NCBI GenBank assembly: GCA_016712415.1
Contig: JADJRC010000013.1
Location: forward strand, 1 to 64,000
Reading direction: 5' to 3'
From: Lewinellaceae bacterium
GTDB lineage: Bacteria > Bacteroidota > Bacteroidia > Chitinophagales > Saprospiraceae
Length of the DNA: 64,000 bases
Shown here: in pieces, positions 1 to 10,207 of the stretch
Layout of the letters: each line of letters opens with the position of its first letter
How positions within the stretch are numbered: position 1 is the stretch's first letter
Notes under the pieces: generated by a model
Databases searched by the model: none
What the model was told of the DNA's origin: nothing
Seen by the model: only the letters and a program-made list of their open reading frames with translations
Translations under genes and position numbers: made by a program

Positions 1-437
1 CAACTGAAGCCGCCGTCCCACGGCGCATGTTTGGCCACCAGCGGTTTCCCACTGTACCAGACGGTAATATGCTCCTGTGCGCCGGGCCGCTGCTCCTTTT
101 TCAACACCACATGCCAGGCATTGCGGCCCACCCGGTTGAACGTTAGCGCCTGCCCGTCCTGTTCCACCCGCTCAATCAGGAGCGGCGGTTGCAGGTCGAC
201 CTGTAATATCGTATTCGTTTTCAATACCCTGTAATGGATTTCATTGCTGCCGGTCAGGCTTTTTTCTGCCGGGTCCACGCTCACCTTCAGGTTGTAAAAA
301 GTCAGGTCCCACCAGGCGCGCTCGGGTGTAATGCTGCCGCGCAGGGTATCGTCCCTGGTAAAAACGGGCGCCTGGGCATTTATAACATTCAGGTAAAATA
401 GTTGAAAAACGGCAAACAGGAGGCTGAAATGTTTCAT
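1..437 (-). CDS. M1-family metallopeptidase (aminopeptidase N-like), N-terminal part
   Basis: The gene starts with ATG at 437 and runs off the left edge, so only about 145 N-terminal residues are present. A signal peptide (MKHFSLLFAVFQLFYLNVINA, cut before QAP) is followed by the start of the M1 N-terminal beta domain: an RAWWDLTFYNLKVSVDP segment, then WYSGKPLVAKHAPWDGGF at the window edge, which is typical of Bacteroidota M1 peptidases just before the catalytic domain. Family members are zinc aminopeptidases with HExxH...E, here secreted to the periplasm or surface. The zinc site lies outside the window, so activity cannot be checked. The assignment rests on the N-terminal domain only. Confidence 0.8.
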   Translation of the reverse strand, partial: MKHFSLLFAVFQLFYLNVINAQAPVFTRDDTLRGSITPERAWWDLTFYNLKVSVDPAEKSLTGSNEIHYRVLKTNTILQVDLQPPLLIERVEQDGQALTFNRVGRNAWHVVLKKEQRPGAQEHITVWYSGKPLVAKHAPWDGGFS

Positions 438-620
438 AATCAAACGTCGTTTTGAAGGGCCAAGATAGGGTGAAGCCAAACGTAATGTTCCATGCACTCG
501 ACCGGTAAAAACGATTGTTCGTCGGTATAACGTGTTAAGTAAGCAGGCGGCCTGCAACCTTTTCTCAGGAAGTGTTTCTTATCCCATATAATCATCCACT
601 TACTGTAAAAAATAACGGCT

Positions 621-997
621 ATGAAAACATTCCTGCTTCTTCTGCTCGTGGCGACCTCGCTGCAACCTGTAACTGCTCAAGATGAACTCGCCGCGCTCGA
701 CAATGTGCAGCCATTCTATTCCAGTATTCCCCCCGACAATACGGCTGCTGCAGAACCGCTCATGCACTCGCCGCCAATACCGTCAATAGCAAGGCTACGG
801 TGCGTTTCAAAAAGGGCCTGTACAACGATGTGACGCTCCAGGTATTGACACCCACATCAGAGGTACTCGTCAACAAGGAAATACCTGCCGGGTCTGTCCG
901 GGTTCAGGTCGATCTGGCCGGTTTCCCGGATGGCGCCTATACCTTCAGGGTCAAAATGGGCGACAAAACCTGGGTGAAACAGGTAACGAAAGGGTAA
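621..997 (+). CDS. Small secreted protein with T9SS-sorting-like beta domain (frameshifted)
   Basis: ATG at 621 gives a clear signal peptide (MKTFLLLLLVATSLQPVTAQ). The reading frame then breaks near 758: the first frame stops at 833, while the neighbouring frame continues smoothly as HALAANTVNSKATVRF to a stop at 997. One missing base at about 758 (ccgct for ccggct) would restore a protein of about 125 residues. The second part (VRFKKGLYNDVTLQVL ... GAYTFRVKMGDKTWVKQV) looks like the C-terminal beta-sandwich used as a type IX sorting signal, but here it is almost the whole mature protein. It converges with the barrel gene at 1011 with a 13-bp gap. Function is unknown. The break is either a sequence error or a recent mutation. 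Confidence 0.6.
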
Positions 998-1010
998 ACA
1001 GGGTTTACCC

Positions 1011-3475
1011 CTACTTTGTCGCCGGCGCGCCGTTTTCATCCTCTGCCCCACCGTACGGCGGCGCGACGGCGCGACCTGGTTGTTCCGAAACGGTACGAGA
1101 GTGAAACCGTCGCCTGCCGCGTTTCCCGGTACACATCGGATCGTTTCCACGTAATCGCGGTAGCGAATAACGGCTGCGGGAAGATTGGTCCAGAAAATAT
1201 CCGAAACGGCCATTTTTATCGTGGCGCGTTTATTAAACAGGTGTTTCTGTACTCCTGCGCCCAAACCCCACATCGGATCGAGGTCCATAAACCCGTAAAC
1301 CTGGCGGGTTTGATAAGAGAAATTCAGTTCTGCGGACCAGTCATCGCTAAACATAAACGACTGATTGGTAACCATATGCAACACCACATTGCCGTCGTCC
1401 AGGCTGGTATTGGCAAAATCGCCCCGGTAGCGGCCAAGCCAGACATTAATATGGTTTACCGTGTTCCACCATTTGGTGATATTGACCGGAGCGCTGCCCC
1501 CCATGGAGTAGTACTCAACACGCGCCAGGTTGCGGTCGGTCTGCACCGTCACGCGGTCCACGCCCTCTACCGGGCCGATGACCTGCGTGATATTGTCGGT
1601 AGTCAGGGCGTATGAAAACGTCGCGTTGAAGCGTTGGAACAAGGTGTGGTTCCACTCGAACGACCAGGTAAATTGCGGGTTCAGGAAGGGGTTGCCTTCC
1701 CGGTAAGTACTGGGATCGAGAAAGAACTTGAAAGGATTGAGTTGCTGGTATGAAGGCCGGTCCAGCCGGCGGCTCATGTTCAGGCCCATCTCATACTGGT
1801 CGGAGAACTTGTAATTCAGAAAAACGCTGGGAAACCAATTGACATAGTTGCGCCGGAACGACTCGCCGTTGACCAGTTGTTTGCCGTCGCTTACGGTATT
1901 TTCCATACGCAGGCCCGCCTGCAGGCTGAATTTTACCCATGCCGTGCTGAAGTTAAGGTAGGCCGCATTGATATTTTCGCGGTAAATAAAATGGTTGCTG
2001 ATCGTGCTGTCGTACAGGGGATGTTCAGCGTCGCTTTCATCAAAAAAACTCAGTTCATTGTCGGCATCCACGACGCTGCTTTTTACCCCTGCCTCCAGTT
2101 TGGTCTTTTCGCCGAAAGGATGCGTATAATCGGTTTTTGCCGAGCGGATCACGAGCTTGCCGTCGAGGTCGCCCGATAAAAGGTAAGGCAACCGGTTTTC
2201 CAGTCCATCAAGTCCGTAGTACCGGGTGGTGAACAGTTGTTCGGTTGCATTCCAGAACCGGGCGTAGTCCAGGTCAACCGTCAATTCACGGCCTTTATCG
2301 TCGAGGTTGTGCTTCAGGTTGCCGTTAAAGGCATAACTCGGCCAAAGATCACGGCTTTGGTTGGTCGTGCCGAAGGCCGAGATTTTCTCTCCGGCGCCGT
2401 TTTCCACATCCGACACGTTTTCCCCGCGGGGTTTGAACCGGTTGACCGACGCGGAAGCGACCACACCCAGCACGGTTTTTTTGCCGGGATAAAAATCGGC
2501 GCCAACCCTGGTTGTATGAAAATGATACGGCACAACCAGGTAATTGCGCTGCACATACGCCCCGGTACGCAGGCCGTCTTCAAAAAAAGCGCGGTTCAGC
2601 CGGAGGTCGTTCATGCCCTTACGGAATGCGTAGTTGTAACTGCCGAAAACGTTCAACTGCTTTGTCCGGTGATTGAGGGAAACGCCGGCGCCCGCCTTGG
2701 GGTATACGCCCTGCCCGTAATTGGCAGACAACGAGCCGTTTGTGCCCAGGTTTTTCTCCTTTTTCAGGCGAATATCGATGATGCCGGCATTGCCTGCCGC
2801 GTCGTACCTGGCGCCGGGGTTGGTGATGATCTCGATGCGTTCGATGCTGCCGGAGGGCATGGCGCGCAGGTAATTGGCCAGATCCTGACCCGACATCGGG
2901 GTGGGTTTCCCATCGATCATGATGATCACGCCCGACCTGCCCCGTATGGTGATGGCGTCGTTTTGGCCGACGATGACGCCCGGGGAGCGCTCCAGCACAT
3001 CCATGGCGCTGTTGCCGGCAGCCAGTATGCTGTTTTCCACATTGACAATCAGGCGATCGGAGCGCCTTTCAATAAATGGTTTTTGCGCCACAACGCTTAC
3101 CTCGCGGAGCGCGGCAGCGTTTTCCCGGAGCCGGACGGTGGGCAGCACCGTAGTATTTCCGGCATTAACCGGGTCGCTGACATGCCTTTCAAAACCCAGC
3201 AGTACCACACCCAGACGGTAGTCGCCGGGTTTAATTTCTGAAAACTCGAAACGACCATCGGGGCCCGACAACTCCGCTTTCAGCAGCGCACTGTCGGCAA
3301 CAGCCAGCAAACTGACCGTAGCGGCCTCCAGCGGCCGGTCGCTTTCATCGGTTATGGTTCCCGAAATGGTGATCGGCTGGGCGCTTGCCGTATGGGTAAC
3401 AAGAAAAAGCCCTGTCAGCAAAAAACAGGATAGCCAGTGATTGTCCCGAATAATGGAAATACAATGATGTCGCAT
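1011..3475 (-). CDS. Outer-membrane beta-barrel protein, TonB-dependent receptor-like (frameshifted 3' end)
   Basis: From ATG 3475 the protein has a signal peptide (MRHHCISIIRDNHWLSCFLL, cut after ASA), a carboxypeptidase-regulatory-like domain (ISGTITDESDRPLEAATVSL), a TonB plug-like domain (VIIMIDGKPTPMSGQDLANY, RIEIITNPGARYDAAGNAGI) and a long aromatic-rich barrel, as in the OMP_b-brl_3 group of Bacteroidota. It is likely a TonB-linked outer-membrane receptor of unknown substrate. Near the 3' end the frame breaks three times between about 1040 and 1135. In other frames one reads ETRQATVSLSYRFG, NNQVAPSRRR and GGAEDENGAPATK followed by a stop at 1011, the usual end of this family. As read without correction the frame runs on to 857 with non-homologous sequence. 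An upstream in-frame ATG at 3619 has no signal peptide after it and was not chosen. Confidence 0.78.
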
Positions 3476-3696
3476 GGGCGGTCTTGATTGTTTACCGCAA
3501 GAACGGCAGGCTGTGCCACGAACGCCCTGAATTTCGGCTGACCGGCAGGAAGACGGCGTTTTCGACCAATTCGGGACGGTGAGCGGGAAACCAGTGTCTT
3601 TTTTGCCAAAATGTTCCATAAATGCGCTGTTTATTGCACCATTTACAACACCCGCGCCACGACTTCAAGTATTGGTAGAAATTCCCGATACGGCAA

Positions 3697-5472
3697 TCAG
3701 GTCTTTTTCAGCAGCAGGGCCTTCACCTCCAGCATGCCCCCTGTGGGCTTATGCGGCAACAGGCGGATTGTTTGTTGCCCTTTGCCCAGGCGGATATTTC
3801 CGACCTCGATTGTTTTCCACCGTTTGGTACCGGGTTCGCGGCGCGGCGCCCGATCGGGTCCGTGTTGTTCTTCGCTGAACGACACCTCATCGACGTTGAA
3901 ATCGAGCATTTCGCCTGTACTGCTGACAAGGCGCAGCTGGCTACCTGCAAATGTGCTGTCGCAGTTGTAGCGGACGGCCACGATATAATCACCGGCTGTG
4001 CGCACATCGATTTCCCATGTTGCCGTGTCGCGTTTATCCACCCAGCCTTCAAGCCAGTCGTTCGACTGTCCACCCTTGTGAAAATGGACGGATCCGACGG
4101 TCTGCGATTCATTCGCCGGCAACTCGGTTTCGGGACTTTCAGGCCAGCCCACAGGAATCGGTGGCGGAGCCGTACCCGAACGGGTGACCCCGATAAACCA
4201 GTTCAAATATTGCTCACCAAGTTGTATCGCAATTTTTTCCTGACTTTCATACAAATCGGTTGTTTGTCCGGGGTCGGTTTTCAGGTTGTACAGTTCCGGA
4301 CTGCCCGCCTCGTCGAGCACCAGGGCAAACCGACCGGCGCGGACCACAGCCGGGTACGAGGTATTCCTTCGCCGGCCGGGGTCGCCGGCATTGGCATGAT
4401 GAAAGAACAACATCCGGTTGCCCGGCAAATCGGGTGCGCCCTGCATGATACGCGACAGGTTCACCCCGTCGGGTTGAATTGTTCCGGGGAGCGACAGGTC
4501 GCACAAACCAGTCAGGGTAGGCAACAGGTCGATATGGGCAGCCGGAGCGGCCATGTGTCTGGGCGACAGATAGTTGCGTCGATGGATAAAGCAGGGCACA
4601 CGAATGCCGCCTTCATACACGGATGCCTTTTTACCCCGCATGCCGCCGTTAAACCGGCTGCCCTCCGGGCCGTTGTCGCTCAGAAACACCACATAGGTAT
4701 CGTCGCGGAGGCCCAGACTGTCGAGCGTGTGCAGGAGCCGACCTATATTAGCGTCAAGGTGCTCGATCATCCCGTAAATGGCTGCGTTCCGGTCCGACAG
4801 TCCCGCCGATTTATACTTGTCAAAATACATATCCGGGCATTGAAGCGGGCTGTGGGGCGCGCTGAACGACAAAAAGCAGAAGAACGGGCGTTCCCTGTTT
4901 CCGGCCAAAAACCCGATGGCGCTATCGGTCAGGATATCGGTGATAAACCCTTTGGGTTGAACGGGGACGCCGTCGTGCACCAGTTGCGGGTCAATATAAT
5001 CGCCAATGGACTCGCCATAAAACCCCAGAAAAGTGTCGAAACCCTGCCCGGCAGGTGTATTGGGGTACTGTTGCCCGTTGGCCCATTTGCCGAACAGGGC
5101 GGTGCGGTAACCCGCCGACCGGAACACCTCGGCCATCGTCAGCTCCTCGGCGCGCATGACCGATGTACGCCCGGCCACACCCGAAACGCCGGTGCGCAGC
5201 GCATAGCGGCCGGTGAGCAGGCTTGCCCGTGTAGCCGCTCCGAGTGGATTGGTGTAGAAACGGTCGAACTCCACGCTTGCCGCCGCCAGCAGGTCGAGAT
5301 TGGGAGTAGAAACGGAATCATTGCCGTGGCAACCCAGGTCGCCCCAGCCCATATCGTCGGCAAGGATAAACAGAATATTGGCCTGCCGCTGGGCGTCTGC
5401 CGAAACGGGAAACGCTATGGAAAAGTAGCCCGGTATCGCCAATAATATTCCAAACCGAAACATAGATATCAT
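3697..5472 (-). CDS. Sulfatase-fold protein lacking the formylglycine cysteine (probable pseudo-sulfatase)
   Basis: 591 residues from ATG 5472 with a signal peptide. Family hallmarks present are ILADDMGWGDLGCHG (metal-binding Asp39, Asp40), TRASLLTGR, FGKW (Lys129), APHSP (His207), LSDNGPEG (Asp266, Asn267) and RGKKASVYEGGIRVP (Lys281). The activation motif C/S-x-P/A-x-R that normally precedes ASLLTG reads G78-A-A80-T-R82; codon 78 is GGA, so the residue converted to formylglycine is absent. The His of the usual GKWHLG is Ala131. Metal ligands remain, but the nucleophile and one of its helpers are lost. From about residue 455 a beta-sandwich, carbohydrate-binding-like domain follows (GKGQQTIRLLPHKPTGGMLE). 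It is transcribed divergently from the secreted hydrolase at 5553. It may be a binding protein or have a changed reaction; sulfatase activity is unlikely. Confidence 0.85.
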   Translation of the reverse strand: MISMFRFGILLAIPGYFSIAFPVSADAQRQANILFILADDMGWGDLGCHGNDSVSTPNLDLLAAASVEFDRFYTNPLGAATRASLLTGRYALRTGVSGVAGRTSVMRAEELTMAEVFRSAGYRTALFGKWANGQQYPNTPAGQGFDTFLGFYGESIGDYIDPQLVHDGVPVQPKGFITDILTDSAIGFLAGNRERPFFCFLSFSAPHSPLQCPDMYFDKYKSAGLSDRNAAIYGMIEHLDANIGRLLHTLDSLGLRDDTYVVFLSDNGPEGSRFNGGMRGKKASVYEGGIRVPCFIHRRNYLSPRHMAAPAAHIDLLPTLTGLCDLSLPGTIQPDGVNLSRIMQGAPDLPGNRMLFFHHANAGDPGRRRNTSYPAVVRAGRFALVLDEAGSPELYNLKTDPGQTTDLYESQEKIAIQLGEQYLNWFIGVTRSGTAPPPIPVGWPESPETELPANESQTVGSVHFHKGGQSNDWLEGWVDKRDTATWEIDVRTAGDYIVAVRYNCDSTFAGSQLRLVSSTGEMLDFNVDEVSFSEEQHGPDRAPRREPGTKRWKTIEVGNIRLGKGQQTIRLLPHKPTGGMLEVKALLLKKT

Positions 5473-5503
5473 CTTCAAGGGTACCGGATTTTTGACCGGC
5501 GGG

Positions 5504-5511
5504 CAAAGATA
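5504..5511 (-). promoter_or_regulatory. Candidate -7 box of the sulfatase-like gene
   Basis: On the minus strand this reads TATCTTTG, an exact TAnnTTTG match to the Bacteroidota sigma-70 -7 box, 32 bp upstream of the ATG at 5472. No convincing TTG -33 element at 19-20 bp is visible. Confidence 0.4.
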
Positions 5512-5552
5512 TTTGCGCTTTCTTTTTACTTTTCACTCAAATTCCGATTCCT

Positions 5553-8015
<2,463 letters not shown>

Positions 8016-8186
8016 CAGGGGCATCGGAGGTGGTGTTGCCGGAAATTATGCATTTTTACCCGTTTGATGATTATGTCGTCGACCATTATACGCAAAGTAC
8101 GTTGGCTTGCGAAAAATCCACCAAAACACTGATTTTCAACACATTGAAATTCTTAAATTCGGGCAATTCCGGTATAACATTCACCC

Positions 8187-9140
8187 ATGCGTTTACCCGC
8201 TGACATCACCTCCGACCACTTTTATCAATACTTCCGCCAAAAGCCCGAAAATTGGCTGGGTGCAGCCCTCGATATCTGTTTGGATCACGGGCTTCCCGTC
8301 GACATTATCGAACCTGTTACCGACGGGTCGAACCTCGTGGCATCGGTCGACGACCGGTATATCGTCAAGATATTCCCGCCCTTTCACCGGCATCAGTGGG
8401 AAAGCGAGCACCGGACCCTGCAACACCTGGCTGGAAAAACAAGCGTCCCAATACCGGACCTGATCGCTCACGGCGAACGGGATGGCTGGACTTACGTCAT
8501 CATGAGCAAGTTGAGCGGCATTATGCTGGAAAAGGTATGGGAGGGGTGTACGATGCAGGAAAAAACCGACATGTTGCATCAAACCGGTCGTATCATGTCG
8601 GAAATACATAGCCTGCCGGTCGGCGACCTCACCAATCTCGAACCCCGGTGGCAGGATTTTATCCGGCGGCAATGCGACACGTTTCCGGCGCGGCACCGGC
8701 GTTTCGGCATGCCGGAATGGTTGTTACGGGATTTGGATACCTATGTCAACGGCGCGTTGCCAGCGCTGCCTCCCGACCCCGAAAAGGTCATTCTCACAGG
8801 TGAATACACGCCCTTTAACCTGTTGGCAGACAAAACGGAAACCGGGAGTTGGGTCATATCCGGCATGATCGATTTCGGCGATGCCATGACCGGGTTTCGG
8901 GAATACGACCTGCTGGGCCCCTGCACCTTTTTGTGTGCCGGCAACCCTGTTTTACTGCGCGCGCTGCTGCATGGGTACGGTTACGCCGACACACAAAATG
9001 ACCCGGCCCTCGGCAGGCGGCTGATGCTCCTGCTGATCCTGCACCGGTACAGCAACCTGAACATGCAGATACGCATTGCGGGCTGGCAGGAGCAAGCGGC
9101 CAGCCTGGAAGAACTGGAGCAGTTGGTTTTTCCGGTTTAG
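8187..9140 (+). CDS. APH-fold phosphotransferase with altered catalytic loop
   Basis: 317 residues of the aminoglycoside/choline kinase fold. Visible elements are the nucleotide-binding Lys61 (YIVKIFPP), a hinge region (TYVIMSKLSG) and the metal-binding IDFGDA (Asp229). The catalytic-loop motif HGDxxxxN is instead LTGEYTPFNLL: Thr204 replaces His and Glu206 replaces the catalytic Asp, while Asn211 is kept. The same kind of change occurs in hygromycin-B kinase-like members, so the protein may still be active, but substrate and activity are unknown. There is no signal peptide, so it is cytoplasmic. It converges with the GH16 gene with only 6 bp between stops and shows no operon partner. Confidence 0.75.
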   Translation: MRLPADITSDHFYQYFRQKPENWLGAALDICLDHGLPVDIIEPVTDGSNLVASVDDRYIVKIFPPFHRHQWESEHRTLQHLAGKTSVPIPDLIAHGERDGWTYVIMSKLSGIMLEKVWEGCTMQEKTDMLHQTGRIMSEIHSLPVGDLTNLEPRWQDFIRRQCDTFPARHRRFGMPEWLLRDLDTYVNGALPALPPDPEKVILTGEYTPFNLLADKTETGSWVISGMIDFGDAMTGFREYDLLGPCTFLCAGNPVLLRALLHGYGYADTQNDPALGRRLMLLLILHRYSNLNMQIRIAGWQEQAASLEELEQLVFPV

Positions 9141-9146
9141 GCGGAA

Positions 9147-9974
9147 TTATTTCCGGTACACCCTGACATAATCGATGAGCATGCGTTGCGGCCAGATGGA
9201 GGTGTCGACGCCCTTTTGCCCGCCCCAGTTTCCACCGACGGCAATATTGAGGATCAGGTGAAAATCGCGGTCGAAAGGCCAGGCATCCGGACCTTCGTGT
9301 CTGTTATGAAACGTCAGGTATTTCTGTCCGTCAAAAAAGAAATCGATCTTTTCAGCGTCCCATTCAATGCTGTAATCGTGAAATGCGGTAGCCAGGGTAT
9401 TGCAGTACATCCCCTTGGTCACCTGCGTCCCCTGTATGTGGTTAAAACGCCGGGTGTGGATGGAACCGAAAACGCTGTCGGGCATATAACCCACGTTTTC
9501 CATAATGTCTATTTCGCCGCTTTCGGGCCAGCCGCCGTACGACCAGTCGGTAGACAACATCCAGATGGCCGGCCAGACGCCCAGCCCCTGCGGCAATTTT
9601 GCCCGAATGACGATGCGGCCGTAGGTCCAGTCGCCCTTGTGCTTGCTCACCATGCGGGCGGAGGAATATTCACGCGTACCCGTTTTCTCCCGATGCGCCT
9701 CAATCACCAGGCATCCGTTCTCTACCCGCGCATTTTCAGAACGTCCGGCATGGTAATGCTGGAGTTCGTTGTTGCCCCAGCCGCACAGGTTCGGGCAACC
9801 ATCGCCGGTATCATAGCCCCATTTGGCGGTGTCGGGAAGCCCGGAATAGTTGAATTCATCGGACCAGACAAGGCGGCTGTAGTCCATTTTTTCGGTGTTG
9901 CTCCGGGTATGCCGGCAGGCATTGGCAAGCAGGAAAACACTCATCAGCAGGAAGGAGACAGGTATGATTCGCAT
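9147..9974 (-). CDS. GH16 family glycoside hydrolase (laminarinase-like)
   Basis: 275 residues. An N-terminal signal sequence ends LLANAC at Cys20 and may be lipidated, though the lipobox is atypical. The single GH16 beta-jelly-roll carries the full catalytic signature GEIDIMENVG (nucleophile Glu154, assisting Asp156, acid/base Glu159). Other family features are LVWSDEFNYSG, WGNNELQHY, ARMVSKHKGDWTYGRIVIRA, GVWPAIWML and the terminal IDYVRVY strand. GH16 enzymes of this type hydrolyse beta-1,3 (or 1,3/1,4) glucans such as laminarin; linkage specificity is inferred. It fits the glycan-directed genes on its left. A TAnnTTTG box sits 5 bp before the start codon. Confidence 0.92.
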   Translation of the reverse strand: MRIIPVSFLLMSVFLLANACRHTRSNTEKMDYSRLVWSDEFNYSGLPDTAKWGYDTGDGCPNLCGWGNNELQHYHAGRSENARVENGCLVIEAHREKTGTREYSSARMVSKHKGDWTYGRIVIRAKLPQGLGVWPAIWMLSTDWSYGGWPESGEIDIMENVGYMPDSVFGSIHTRRFNHIQGTQVTKGMYCNTLATAFHDYSIEWDAEKIDFFFDGQKYLTFHNRHEGPDAWPFDRDFHLILNIAVGGNWGGQKGVDTSIWPQRMLIDYVRVYRK

Positions 9975-9979
9975 AAAAG

Positions 9980-9987
9980 CAAAGTTA
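9980..9987 (-). promoter_or_regulatory. Candidate -7 box abutting the GH16 start codon
   Basis: Minus strand TAACTTTG (exact TAnnTTTG), ending 5 bp before the ATG at 9974. If used, transcription would begin at or within a few bases of the start codon, giving a leaderless or nearly leaderless mRNA. Confidence 0.45.
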
Positions 9988-10024
9988 TCTGTTTCCCAAA
10001 ACCGGCTATACCGGAGGCGGAATA

Positions 10025-10198
10025 TTATTTGAATCCCCAGCGGCTGCGGTGCGATATATCCATCAGCGCCAATAGTATTACCGGCTTATGATGTGCCTTC
10101 CCAGTAGGCACTCCCCCTTGTCTGAGTGACGTAACACGGGTTATCAGTTCCTGAAGGCGAATATCCGTTTTTATGCTGGAAGACATATTCATGTTCAT
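10025..10198 (-). pseudogene. 57-codon remnant resembling the N-terminus of an HNH/ScoMcrA-type endonuclease
   Basis: A small frame from ATG 10198 to a TAA at 10025 encodes a peptide containing IRLQELITRVTSLRQG and then GKAHHKPVILLALMDIS. The A-x-HKPx(L)LLALxDI pattern is typical of the N-terminal region of HNH endonucleases and of the sulfur-binding domain of ScoMcrA-like enzymes, where it precedes several hundred more residues. Here it stops after WGFK, and the GH16 gene starts 50 bp further on. This suggests a truncated leftover of a defence nuclease. No nuclease motif remains, so no function is expected. The match is from memory of the motif and is short. Confidence 0.4.
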
Positions 10199-10207
10199 AT
10201 GCAACTT

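Noticed and set aside
857..1010. Extension of the TonB-receptor-like frame to 857
   Set aside because: The extra residues are antisense to the small secreted gene and arise from indels; the natural end NNQVAPSRRR...GAPATK stops at 1011.
5222..5260. Ser-type or other formylglycine site in the sulfatase
   Set aside because: The next Ser (in TRASLLTG) is the conserved later Ser of the motif, not the modified residue; the position itself is Gly.
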